A stretch of 64,000 nt of DNA, taken from positions 1,364,001-1,428,000 of the forward strand of contig JBANDB010000008.1 of the NCBI GenBank assembly GCA_037576215.1, read 5' to 3'. Below the pieces are notes generated by a model, which made no database searches, had not been told where the DNA came from, and was given only the letters and a program-made list of their open reading frames with translations. Made by a program: the position numbers and the translations under genes. Each line of letters begins with the position of its first letter. Positions within the stretch are counted from its first letter, which is position 1. Shown here in pieces: positions 48,936-59,915 of this stretch. This stretch comes from Armillaria gallica. Lineage: Eukaryota > Basidiomycota > Agaricomycetes > Agaricales > Physalacriaceae.

Positions 48936-49999
48936 TTTTACAGACAAAATCGTGGATTCGAAAGCGGTGAGTGAGCGTTGAGTGCGTTGTGCGTGAAGGG
49001 CGTAAGGCCTGCGTTAGCGTGGCTCCAAATTAGGGGTTCGTGCAAGTGGTTGATGAGAAAGCGTCGTAGGACTCGTTGGAGCAGGATGTTGAGAAAATGG
49101 ATCTTTGTTTGGCTCGTGTTGATGGCCAAATAAATGCGACAGTCACGTGATCGAGAATTTACCTTCCGGACGTATCGGCCCGGATAGCCTTTCCACTTGT
49201 GAGGTCGGACATGTCAAACTACAGCTACCCACTAGTGGTGTCTTCAATTTCTCTTGAACGCTAAGTACTGGTATGCCATTACTTAAAGGCTGGTCAAAGG
49301 TTATTGAAATTTTCTTACAGCTTCAATAGTAGTGTTTACTTTCACAATGCTCTCGAACTCCTGACCCGATTCCCTCAGCCTATTGGTTGAAATGACTGAA
49401 TATTCTCTTATTCCCATGCAAATGCATGCTTATTTCTGATGCTCTCCACTGTATGAGGGCTCAGAGGATAGCACTGAACTGCCTAGAGATGACCTACGAA
49501 AAGCAGACAGGCACGTAAATCAAGGATTAGGTCAACCTAAGGTATGCTAAGGCTACCTCACTCACGAAGGAGTGAAATATGACATCTTGAAAGTTCACCC
49601 AGATCACAGTCACGGAAAACGGCAGATGCTATTTGTTCAGGTGCGCATGCTCGGGACTGTGATTCCGGCAGAGGTACAACAGCTAACATAATAAACGGTG
49701 GTATAATAATGATTCTCGGAGCACTGAATGGGATAAGTGCGTACATAATAGTCGTTTTTGTGTTTATTGTGTACAATCGCTCTTGTTACCAGTACATTAG
49801 ACGCCGAAGATACATCCTAGTAAGATCAGGCCTGAGGGACTTCGCCTGGTAATGATAGACACAAGAGGCTATACAATACAACAAGATTCTTCGGACTCGA
49901 TCGCGGTCTGGTTCATCATAAACACTTCAGTCTTGGTTAAAATGCTATGCTAAGCCCTCTATCTGGTTTTCTTAGACAGGTATAAGTACTGTTCTTCGG
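48936..49999. other. Intergenic region
   Basis: About 1.1 kb upstream of the large membrane-protein gene and downstream of the acidic protein gene. Frames are under 75 codons with no motif. No repeats or RNA genes are recognised. Confidence 0.5.
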
Positions 50000-50746
50000 C
50001 TATTGAAGAGATGGATAAGCGAAGGCACATATTTGAAAGAAGTAACCCACCAGGAACGATCGTGTTCGAACCGCTACTACAAACGCGCCTTCACATTGCG
50101 AGAATTCAGGGCACCCGTCTCGGCAATCCTCGTCCTTCGAGTCGTCCTCATTCTCATTGTCCTCACCGTCTTCTTCATCTTCATCTTCATCCCCATCCTC
50201 TTCATCCGATGATTCTCCCACGTCGTCCTCATCATCGTCCTCATCATCGGCACCTTCATCCGATGATCCGCCTCCAAACGAGTCCAATTCTTCATCGTCC
50301 TCAAAGTCCCGAACGGCCCGCAACGATGTCCCTTTAACCTCCCCGGGACCTCGTTCTCCATCACACCGCGGAACACTCAAATCCTTCGCTACGGCAGCCA
50401 TCATGCACTTCTCAATGCCACTACATCCATCTCGATGTCTCACCCACGCGTCGACATCGTAATCTCTGTCACGAAATGCTACGAGCTCCTCGCATCCAGC
50501 ACAGACACACGCGCCACGGGAAAGAAGGTTCGGAACGATCCATTCCTCGTCAAGCAGGAAACGTTTGCGGCGGTAACGGATTCTGTTGTAGCAGGGCAGG
50601 AAGGAAGCGTAGTCCTTATAGACTACAAGCACAGAACGGGGTGAAGAGGCGCGTATCTCATAACGAAACGTCCAGGATTGACTGTAGGAGACAGGTTGGG
50701 AAGCGGCTGATGATGGCTTATACACCTCAGGCTGCTGGTCTTGCAT
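50000..50746 (-). CDS. Acidic protein with a zinc-knuckle-like motif
   Basis: A single open frame of 248 residues. The N-terminal half contains WIVPNLLSRGACVCAGCEE and, 18 residues later, DAWVRHRDGC. Together these give a C-x2-C ... W-x2-H-x3-C arrangement that could bind zinc. Similar short Cys/His segments occur in many mushroom proteins of unknown function. The second half is a long Asp/Glu-rich tract (roughly residues 145-215), which makes the opposite strand look like an open Ser-rich frame. The last 30 residues (ending AYPSLQ) do not fit this composition, so a 3' intron or another end is possible. No domain name or role can be assigned. Confidence 0.55.
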   Translation of the reverse strand: MQDQQPEVYKPSSAASQPVSYSQSWTFRYEIRASSPRSVLVVYKDYASFLPCYNRIRYRRKRFLLDEEWIVPNLLSRGACVCAGCEELVAFRDRDYDVDAWVRHRDGCSGIEKCMMAAVAKDLSVPRCDGERGPGEVKGTSLRAVRDFEDDEELDSFGGGSSDEGADDEDDDEDDVGESSDEEDGDEDEDEEDGEDNENEDDSKDEDCRDGCPEFSQCEGAFVVAVRTRSFLVGYFFQICAFAYPSLQ

Positions 50747-51869
50747 CCTGAATGAGAGCAGATGAGAATTTATTACACAGGATTGAGATGACTTTATTAC
50801 CGTCGTGTTTCATTTGCCACCTGTATAATGAACTCGATGTCGCGCATTCGAGACTTTGTGACGAGAAGGCACAATACCCGAGTATGTCGGCCCAATGCCC
50901 TGAAGTAGAGTTTGTAATTCGAGTAGTGGAACGCGTCCATGGCGAAAGAGACTATCCGTAGACACAAAGAGCAGGTTGAAGAGTAAAGTTGCTTGGTTGT
51001 TTGGCTCCTAGTACACACAAATACGTTCATTCCACAGGAGGCGTAAACCCACGTGATGGTGTGTATTCCAATGTTCCTTGCACTCAACCATTGGCATTTG
51101 TACGCGTCGGCAAACTAGGTAAGTAAGAACAGCCAGACGGGTCGACGGGACTGCTCGCCGAACCGCCACAGATTGCATTCGATGAAGGGGATTGTGACCG
51201 GTCAGGCTTTTCTTCAAACACATCGCGCAGTGGCCACTTCAGTTCTTGGCGAATAGAACCGAATAGAATAACCCGTTGTCACTGATGAGCGCTGAATACT
51301 GAGTATTTATCACCTTCAGGACACGGGTATCCCGCAATGCTAATGCAGTTGATGTCACTTTGTTCGTGTTGGTCATAGATCGTCAAGACCTCCGATTCGA
51401 CAGTGGAATAGAGATCGTCAACCCCGCTCGCTCGGACGATTGACTGTATCCATATAGCATTCGGTGATAGACAAAGAAAGAGAGAGTCGCTGAAGACGTT
51501 ACGAGACATCTGGGTGTGCCCAGAACTGCATAGATTACCCGAAGCCACGAAATTGGATAGTCGGCCGCTTGGATGTGGAACCTGGTTGAATTGTGCATGC
51601 TGCTCGTGGGCATTAAGAAACCCAACTTGACAGGACGTCGACATGGTTGCTTGGTATAAGACCTTCAAGGGGCCGCGGGTATGGAAAGTAGAACGCAGTC
51701 AACTTGTGCTTAAAAGTTAAACTTGCATCCTACTGATTCAATCCATCCTCACTCACATCTTCAACTTTTAGCAAGCCAGCAGAGGGCAGCAGCTTATCTT
51801 CGCCCAAGCCTACCAAATCATACTCAGTCAATGGTAATAAGATTTCTAGCATGCTGGGCTACCTTCGAC
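50747..51869. other. Intergenic region
   Basis: About 1.1 kb without a supported gene. The open frame of 129 codons at 51279-51668 (minus) has no motif. The right end lies just upstream of the R2 fragment; I looked here for the missing N-terminal half of R2 (metal ligands Asp, Glu, His and the radical Tyr) and did not find it. Confidence 0.5.
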
Positions 51870-52530
51870 CGTTATGCTCTCTTCGACTCCGGTCGCCAGA
51901 TAGACCGCTTCGGCACGTTCCGACACCTTTGCCGGAATCCCAGCTGTAAAAAGGAAAGCTGCATGGGCGATAAAGTGGATCAAAAGCGAGCGGTCGTTTG
52001 CCACTCGGATTGCTGCTTTCGCTGCAGTAGAGGGGATTTTTTCTCAGGTTCATTCGCCACTATATTCTGGCTGAAGAAGAGGGGTTTGATGCCCGGGTTT
52101 ACGTTCTCCAACGAACTAATCGCCCGCGATGAAGCACTACACACTCAGTTTGCTTGTTACGTGTTTTCACGGTTGAGAAATCGGCCGAAGGAAGAAGAGC
52201 TACGAGCTATCATTATCGAGGCGTCCGAGGTCGAACAATTGTTCTGGCAAGGTCATTAATTTTTGCTCACTCACGCTCCACGGGTTTTCTTAATTACTTA
52301 TGCAGATGCATTGAAGTCACCCATTCTCGGGATGAACGCTAGCGGTATGATCGAATATATCAAGTTTGTGACGGATCGGTTGCTCGTAGATTTGGGAAGC
52401 AATCGAGTCTATCACTCGACCAATCCTTTTGATTTTATTGAGATGATATCGCTGGAAGGGAAGACCAATTTCTTCGAGAAACGAGTCTCGGAGTATTCCA
52501 AGGCATATGTCGGTCGTACTGGGGATCAAG
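51870..52530 (+). pseudogene. 5'-truncated ribonucleotide reductase small subunit (R2)
   Basis: Class I ribonucleotide reductase R2 holds the diiron/tyrosyl-radical centre. Only its second half is present. [13 protein letters not shown] begins near 51944, then [45 protein letters not shown], and after the intron 52252-52305 [41 protein letters not shown] and RVSEY. The E in VEGIF and the E and H in DEALH are three of the six iron ligands. The N-terminal Asp, Glu, His and the radical Tyr are absent, and so is the usual C-terminal FTLDADF-like peptide that binds R1. One T is missing from the run at about 52036-52042. The retained intron shows that it arose by DNA duplication rather than reverse transcription. 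Almost certainly non-functional. Confidence 0.82.
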
Positions 52531-52737
52531 AGCATGTATTGTACGTCCCATTTCCGTATCGCTGTAGTGTTTTCTCATCGCGATAATATAAGTACAACGG
52601 ATGCTGATTTTTAATGCCATAAATTTTCACGTTGCTTTCCACATACTTGCGTTGACTTAATCACTTGTACGTTACTATTCGAAAAGTGAGTTGCGTGAAA
52701 CGTCTATTCCATGCGGATTAGAGTGACTTCATACCTT

Positions 52738-53374
52738 TCATGAAGTTGTGTATTGTAGCAAGTCCGACATTGCAGCGACCAGTACGCGTAAGTCGTCATC
52801 GGGAACTGCACTATCGAGCTCATTTGCTATGTATCGAAATATAGCGGCTAAAAGATGACGATCCAATCGAGGAACCTAGCGCGATATTTTAACATTGCAC
52901 AGCTGTCGGATTGGAATAAGACGTACATCTAGGTCAGCGTTGTCGTCCAGTGTTATGCTCTCGGTCGAAGCTCCAGCTCCATCTGTTTGCAACTGGAACT
53001 GGTGGTGAAGTGGTTCGGAAGGAACAGCGAGCGAACGGTTGATGCTGTTCGGTGCGGCAATCTCTGTATCTGTTGCAGCAGCAGCTGTTGGAAACCCTGC
53101 GTCCCCGACATAAGTATTCCGAGGGCTACTTTCTCCAGAACGTGCCCTCCACATGGTGTGGAATGTGGGACCGCCAATTAATACTGCAGTCGCTGTACTG
53201 CCAGTAGGGAATATAGGCCGTGTCGCACCATTGATAACAGTGCGTCTTGAAGCCACCCGCTCGCTATTATTTGCATCTGGCTGTTCAGTAGCTGGAAACA
53301 TCTCGTGATAACAGCCAGCTTGTTATTGTTCAGTACTTACTGGCTCGCATGGCGGTGTCGTTATTGGAGGTCAT
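52738..53374 (-). CDS. Short relative of the C-terminal zinc-cluster protein
   Basis: Starts MTSNNDTAMRA at 53374. An intron ending TTTCCAG (about 53286) leads to TTEQPDANNS. The next exon has PIFPTGSTATAVLIGGPTFH, TMWRARSGESSPRN and SITLDDNADLDV. After a second intron (GTACGT near 52928 to 52878) comes VPRLDRHLLAAIFRYIANE, and the stop is at 52738. The order parallels the longer gene at 56651-58185: MASNTETS opening, a FPSGCAAAAALTERPTSHSI block, and an exon starting VPR. The segment that would hold the Cys cluster is missing, so this is a shortened paralogue or a different ending. Function unknown; the gene may be young or decaying. Confidence 0.55.
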
Positions 53375-53579
53375 TAGGGGCACGGTGATGAAGATGTGAG
53401 ACATATTGCTCGTTTGAATTCACGCTCGAATGTACATTTATCTGTCAGCACGTGATGTACAAGAAGTTGTATGCACTGCGACATTTGCACGCTTCCCTTC
53501 GTTTTACTCTTTTGTACTTAATCATATGCACAGTACCATGCTAAAACGAAGAATCAGCCTTTGTCGAAAGTGTCAGCGT

Positions 53580-54781
53580 TCACTTACTGGGACAATCCCG
53601 GAATTTGCTTTCAAAATCATCGTCAAAGAACCAGGTAATCGTCAATCTTCCCATTTTGTGAACGTGATTTAGGCGACTGAGGATTATTTCGCTGTACACC
53701 TTTTTCATCTCTTCTTGTTGAGAACCGTTCGTGCATAACAGGTAGAAGTGAATTTGGCGGTCGGTCAAGAGGTTTCCTTGCTGGGCTGCGACGTTAAGGG
53801 TGTTCAAGGAGGCAAACGAGAGCTCGAAGGAAGTCAACGGAATATAGATAGAGAGTCGTTGGAAAGTGGTGGTTGTGATAGAGCACAACATCTTGGCGAC
53901 GTCAGTGACTCTAGACTCTACACACAGCACATCGAGCCTTCGTAAATTTCGCAAATGGCGAAGGTTTATGAAGGCGCTCCCGATGTGGGTCTCTGCACGA
54001 TTAGGTGGAGACAAGTCATGACACGAGCTACGCACGTACCTACGAAGAAGAAACTCAATTTTTGCAGAGTATCTTTTGCGAGAGAGACTATATTCCTTGG
54101 CATGCGAATATCGCTTGTGAACACCTTGCACTCAAAACTGTTCAATGCCAGAGTACCGTGCAGACGTCCTAACCACGAAACGATTCGTGGACGTAGCGGG
54201 CTTCTCCCCTGCCAATTGACGAGAGCGCAGATGTTAAGATGCAAATAATGCAGTGATCGAGGAAATGAAGGGGGTGGGACGACTGACTGGGTCAGAGGAT
54301 CGCCAGAGTCTTCGATTACTCGGGTGTTCTTTCCTCCCAACGCGAATTGGGTTAGTGATGTGATGCCGCGCAGTAGATGGAACAGCCCTTGGGTAGATAC
54401 ATGGCTGTCCCAGATAGAGAGCCGCTTCAAATTGTCGAGGTCATAATTAACGTTCTCTATCGACTTCAGCGCAACGGAATGAAGCTGAACCGTGTGTAAT
54501 AGGGGGAGCGGTCTTGTCAAAAGATCCAAAGGGCAAGAATTCTCGAAGTTGTCAATGTCGCAGTCTATTACAATGTGTGTCACCGCTGAATCAGGTTCCT
54601 CGTTAATTTCGTCGTCGATGTCCTCGCCGGCTATTTCGACGGGATTTAGATCAGGCCATACGATGGGGGAAGCGGCAATCAGAAAATCGGTGTTTACTAT
54701 CCGCCGTGAACGTTGTGAAAGTGCTTCGCAGCATCGGTGCCGCATGTTCAGGCGTATAGTTTTCCGAGAAACAGTGATCAT
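53580..54781 (-). CDS. LRR/F-box-type protein, paralogue 1
   Basis: Exons 54781-54040 and 53992-53580 give 384 residues. It opens MITVSRKTIRLN and has an acidic segment, VTHIVIDCDIDNF, then Leu-rich stretches typical of degenerate leucine-rich repeats: LLHTVQLHSVALKSI, LKRLSIWDSHVSTQGLFHLL, LHYLHLNICALVNW, LRRLDVLCVESRV and FQRLSIYIPL. The C-terminus has VYSEIILSRL and ends FRDCPSK. No clear F-box is visible at the N-terminus, so substrate recognition in an SCF complex is only a guess from the many mushroom F-box/LRR proteins of this form. It is about 60-70 percent alike by eye to the gene at 55008-56305, so the two are tandem duplicates. The frame is intact, including TGGGAC at 54408 where paralogue 2 has lost a G. 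Confidence 0.7.
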
Positions 54782-55007
54782 CGTGGAGGAGAATTGTGTC
54801 TGGTGTATTACATCAGGGTGTAAGAGATGCAGCCACGTGAATGGGTCCGGCCTATAGCGAATGCCAATCGCTATACGTGGTTACATACATGTGGTTGCAG
54901 AGAATGTCGCTACGAATTGCTTGCTGGTTCAAGCGCATTTAGATTATATTATAATACAGTTTGCATTGCCCATGCATCGGTCCCCGCACGCTACATCTTT
55001 TGCACAG

Positions 55008-56305
55008 CTAATAACATCGATCATCGGCACAATTCCAGACTATACTTGACTTTTCAGTCGCAGCTAAAATTGCTGCTGAAACGCTCTCACCTGGACGAGT
55101 GCAGAATTTGTTGGCAAATTCGTTATCGCAGAACCAGTGAATTGTTAGACGTCCTAGCTCGATGACACGAAACAGGCGACCAACGATGATCCCTCTGTAC
55201 ACCTGTCTCATTTCGAGCTGCTGCGCTGCATTTTTGCATAAAAGGTAGATGTGGACTTCACGATTGGTCAAAAGCATCCCTTGATGAGCTGCGACATTGA
55301 GAGTGTTCAAAGACGCGAATGACAAATCGAAAGATGTCAAAGGGATATATATGGAGAGTCGTTGGAAGGTGGTTGTTGTGATGGACCGTAACATCTCGAC
55401 GACATCGGCGACTCGAGACTCTTCACACCAGACATCGAGTCTTTGTAGTTTTTGTAAGTGACCGAGATATACGTAAGCACATCCGACGTGCGTCTCTGAG
55501 ACGAATGCGTGAGTATATAGTACACAATCACAGGCTGCCTGCTTACCATTGAAAAACAGACTCAGTTCTTCCAAAGATTCTTCGGCGAGGGATATTATCC
55601 TCCTCGGCAGCCGTACATCATTCGTAAACAGTTTGCACTCTAAAGTTGTCAACGAGAGAGGTCCTTGGAGATGACCCAACCACGACACTATCCATGGACG
55701 CAGGGGGTTCTCGACCGAGTTCCCTTGCCAATTGACTAGAGCACAAATGTTCAGATGGAGGTATTGCAGAGTTCGCGGAAAAGAAGGAGGCGGGACTACC
55801 GTCTGAGTCCGAGGATCTTCTGAGTCTTCAATAATCTGAGCCTTCTTTCCACCCAATGCGAAGTGGGTCAGCGAGGTAGTGCTGCGCAGTAAAAGAAACA
55901 ATCCCTGAGCCGATACATGGCTATCCATACCGCGAGTCTCTTCAAGCCGTCGAGGTAATATTCGAGATTGCGGACGGACTTGAGTACGACCGAATAGAGC
56001 TGAAGGGTATGTAACAGCGGCAACGGTCGGGTTAAGAGACTCAAGGGGCAGGGGTTCTGGTAGTTGTCGAAATCACCGTCAATTGCCAAATGTGTTACTT
56101 GAGATTCAGGTTCGTCGTCGGCTTCTTCCTCATCTTCATCGTCGGCTATCTCAAAAGGGTCTAGGTCTGGCCACACAAGAAGAGACGCCGCGATGAGAAA
56201 ATCGTAGTTGAGAATAGTATGATTAGGCTGCAACTCAGATTCAGCGCAAGTATGCTGCATATTCAGCCGCAAATTCTTATGAGAAATAGTGATCATGGTG
56301 GGCAA
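55008..56305 (-). CDS. LRR/F-box-type protein, paralogue 2
   Basis: Tandem relative of the gene at 53580-54781, with the same order: ITISHKNLRLN, VTHLAIDGDFDNY, LLHTLQLYSVVLKSV, LKRLAVW, SHVSAQGLFLLL, LQYLHLNICALVNW, LQRLDVWCEESRV and FQRLSIYIPLTSF, then a longer C-terminus ending DDRCY. The first part (56305-55930) and the rest (to 55008) are in different frames. At 55921-55930 one base is missing compared with paralogue 1 (TGGAT against TGGGAC), so adding a G joins the two. The intron of paralogue 1 is matched here by about 54 bases beginning GTAAGC near 55549, which happen to read through. I take it as one gene with a one-base error or a fresh frameshift. Its function is unknown. Confidence 0.66.
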
Positions 56306-56650
56306 GTAGAAGCAAGTGAGACCGCGAGGAGCCGTTCACTGGCAGATCTGATGACCGTTACTTACGTAACCTTTTTCTGTGATCCGCAACCTTCGGCCGA
56401 TTTTCCGATTTCTGTCTTCCCCCGCCCATTTCCCCGTATTCTCTTTTTTTATAGCGGCAGAGCCGTTAAGCCCCGCCTTTTTTTTCTGTATTTTCTCACT
56501 TGTCTGTTTTACTTTAGATAACTACAGGTACATACGACTAACAAATAAAGAGACGTCAATCGGATACAAGTACAACAAAAGAGAAATCAGGTTACAAGTA
56601 CAACGGATGAGAACCGAAAACTCGACTACGAACCATGGTGTCATTCTCAA

Positions 56651-58185
56651 TCATACTGAAAGCGACCACGCCGAATACAACGTGTCGGTCATGAGATCTC
56701 GTGTTGCTTTATCAGGTGGGCCGGTGTCGAGCCGTCCGGCAATGTCATGAAGCGTTTCCGCCAGCTGTTTACGGTTGGTGGAAATGCTCGTACTTCCATT
56801 ATTATTGAAGGGGGTGTCCTGATTTGAACAAGAAGCTCTGGCCAGTGTGCATTGACGGCATTTGACGGGCCTTAACTCGGGATTGGTGAAGTAACAGATC
56901 CTCGCGTTTGCTCGACAATAGGTGCACTGTAACTCATAATCTTCAGCCTTTATTGAGTCACGTACTTCAGCAGTTGAGAACATACCCTCGAGGGCATTAG
57001 TACCGGGAATATGGTCCAGTTCATCATCTCTGAATACCTATCACCGAAGCTGCGAATTCGGGATTCACCTGCAGGGAATCCTAGATTTTGAAGGACCATT
57101 CTTGATCTTATGTCAGGAGGACAAACAATATCAGAAAGACGACGTTCTCTAGGACCCATGGCATTCAAGAGATAATACATATTTAGCGACCATTCTGTCG
57201 TCTCTCGCTGCCAATTGGGATTTGCTTGCCTAGAGGGGAACTCGCCGTCGTAACGACTCGCAATCTCAAAGAACTGAGGAAAAGGTTATCGTGTGGGATT
57301 CCCAGGGTATCAATAACTTGCCTGAGACAATAAGAGCGCACGATAAGCCTTTTTTCGTGCTCTGTGGCTAACTCGAGGAACCTATACAAGTATTAACAGC
57401 GTTCCCGGTCTCAACGTGAACCGACTTACCTCGACGGTCCTCTTATTCCAGTGGTATAAACCCTGGACGGGGTCGTTTCCTGTGACATTATTGGGGCCAA
57501 CGTCCAAGTGCAATGTTTCAGAAGACGTCACTGCACGTGCGGCTCCGACATATCCCGGGATTTCGGTCGGGTCAACGAGTTGGTAATCCTCAGCGTCGAG
57601 CGGGTTACTGATAGCAGTGTTCTCTCCATTTCCTCTGATGCTAGGTGTTACAACAGGGACAGGAACTTGGATGTAGTAGAAGGGGGAGGCGATGTTAGAA
57701 GGCAATTGGAGTACTGGTTGAAGCACCGGACGAGTTGCAGCCTGGCCGACGTCGACAACCTGGTACCCCGCGTCAATCCCTGCACCGCTGATGGTCGAGG
57801 ATCTAGCACTCGGAGGCTCGCCGGATGTGAATGGAGAGAACCGCGGTTGATGTTCAACAAGTGCTGAAAACGGAGTTGAAGAAGTTTCGGGCATAGAAAT
57901 GGGAGGGACAATGCTAGGCTGTTCCAGAAGTTCTGTCTCTGCCGTCCGCCAGATAGAATGGGAAGTAGGCCGTTCAGTTAGTGCAGCAGCAGCTGCACAT
58001 CCGGAGGGAAAGTAGACGTCGTCTTCTAGATGCAAGGATGAGGTATGAATGTCCGCAGTCTCAGTAGAGAGAGGATTAGAGTCTGCCTTCTTGGGAATTA
58101 TCTGTTCCATTGCGGCAGGTGAGAACAAACTGGCAACATCCCATGGGAAGGCCGCTTCGAGACTAGTTTCAGTGTTAGATGCCAT
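56651..58185 (-). CDS. Protein with a C-terminal Zn2Cys6-type cluster
   Basis: Starts MASNTETSLEAAFPWDVASL at 58185. A long Ser/Pro-rich first exon includes VYFPSGCAAAAALTERPTSH and ends NKRTVE near 57431. An intron starting GTAAGT leads to VPRVSHRARKKAYRALLLSQ. A GC-AG intron (CAG|GCAAGT, about 57314-57270) then opens a long frame with FFEIASRYDGEFPS and MYYLLNAMGPRERRLSD. An intron near 57030-56975 leads to CTYCRANARIC and, 11 residues on, CRQCTLARASC. That is C-x2-C-x6-C-x11-C-x2-C-x6-C, the spacing of the fungal binuclear zinc cluster. The tail then reads HDIAGRLDTGPP. In known fungal regulators this cluster is usually N-terminal; here it is close to the C-terminus. DNA binding is inferred from spacing only. 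The cluster junction is the least certain splice. Confidence 0.6.
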
Positions 58186-58383
58186 TAGAGTTATGAACAA
58201 GCTGGTGACGAACGTCTTAGACACCAGAGCGCTTCATTTTATACGTCGGGTTTTAGAGCAACGTGCTATTCGCGTGGTTTGGATATATCAGTCATAATTT
58301 ACCCTTATTTTCCAATGTTGGGACCATCGCGTATTCTAAAAAGTACAAAGCGTCGAAGTCAAGGTCAGAGTTATCCCAAAAAA

Positions 58384-59627
58384 TTATCTTCTGTATTGGT
58401 CGTACGGAAAAGGTGAAAATCGACCTCGAAATTCCTGATGAACTGTACTAGACACCCAAACGTTCGTGGCGAGTGAAGTGACTATCGTTGAAAGCTTGTC
58501 TTCAAGGGCATACATCGCTTCTATCTGCTCGTTGTCTGAGGGTCGGAAGACGTGCATGGTTATCCAGATATTCGCGAGGACAGGAAAGTAATCCTTATCA
58601 TCCAAAACAGCTAACCACCTCCTCCATATTCGTGCGGACGGTACTGGAGAGCAAATGGCCACGTCTATCGTCAGCCGAATTATCTGGTTCGAGTGGCCGA
58701 GTTGTTGAATAGTTTCTAACAGGCCGACAGCTGCAACGTCTGTAAACGTTAAATGCATCTCCTGCAGTTCATAAAGAGACGGCAACGACAAAAAACGATG
58801 AGCAGCAGTAGGGGTCCCTGTTAAGCGCACATTCAGAAACTATCATCGCGCGTGGGTAGCTGGCGACACGTACAACGATGAAACTTCAAGTCAAGCTTAA
58901 TTATTGTAAGTTGACAGAGGTATATCATCTGCTCCACGTATGACCAGACGTCGTCGTCAACACCAAGTTCAAGAGATTTCAGCCTCGCTAAACAAGGGTG
59001 CATGATTTTCGAGAACTTCATGTCGCCCGGCAGTTGCTGTTTCCCGTACTCTGTATGATAACAGAAGCTGTCAAGCGAAAACGGCATGGGTTGCGGAGCT
59101 GTACGGGGGTGAGGAGCGACAAGAGACGTGTTAGGACCCTCCTTGGGAAGCAGCAAGTTGCTGAGGGACGTGAAATGGACAAGCCAGGTGTAAAGCTCAT
59201 CAGCAGTGTATACGGAGCCGAGGATCCTACAAATTGTGATGCTGGACCAGTCGGTTTCTAAAGAAAGAAGATCGCGAATGAAAACTCCATCGGCAACGAA
59301 CGTAAGGGCCCCATTGGAGGATAAAAGGCGAATAGCATTGTCCGTATTTTCGGGCCAGAACTCTTTCTCCTGGGAAATACGAATTGTTTTGACGTAAGGA
59401 ATAAGATGGCAGGACGATGAGAAGAAGAAGAGATATGGCGATTCTTTGTTGTGAATGGGAGAAAGCAGTGTATCCCGAACCAAATGGCCCTGTGCATGGT
59501 CCCGGCATTGGCGGCACACGAGGCTGAGTGATGCAGCACTTGACAAAGAGTCAGAACAAGCTAAGTCGATAATAAGATCGCTCAGTTCTTTAGGAAAAGA
59601 GATTGTCGTCGAAAATTGAAGGAACAT
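58384..59627 (-). CDS. F-box protein with LRR-like C-terminus
   Basis: Exons 59627-58874 and 58817-58384 join in frame through a GTACGT...AACAG intron of 56 bases, giving 395 residues. The N-terminus has a clear F-box-like helix set: FPKELSDLIIDLAC, SSAASLSLVCRQCRDHAQ and HLVRDTLL. The rest has alternating Leu-rich segments (LYTWLVHFTSLSNLLLP, LARLKSLELGVDDDVW, LYELQEMHLTFTDVA), as in the large mushroom F-box family. It probably serves as a Skp1-binding substrate receptor. The frame is intact. It lies next to the zinc-cluster protein and the two LRR paralogues on the same strand, forming a local cluster of related-looking genes. Confidence 0.78.
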
Positions 59628-59915
59628 GATGGTTAAAGGTCGAAATGTGTACTAAGCGAAGGTCCTTCCATTTTAGAGATAAATACTAACGTTATATTAC
59701 AAATATTTTACATTTTTTCATACATGGACAACCGTAAGCTACAACTATCGTACACAGAACGTTATCATACGAAAGAACACTGGACCTGCAGAAAATGGAA
59801 AATAAGCAAGGGAAAAAAGGTTGGAAGCAAACTAGCGAGAACAAGACTAATTATACATAAGATTTGAGAAATTAATTGGGAAAATATTCATACAACGAAA
59901 AAGCCACACAAATAC

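Noticed and set aside
50157..50462. Ser/Pro-rich plus-strand frame
   Set aside because: Antisense of the Asp/Glu-rich tract of the acidic protein.
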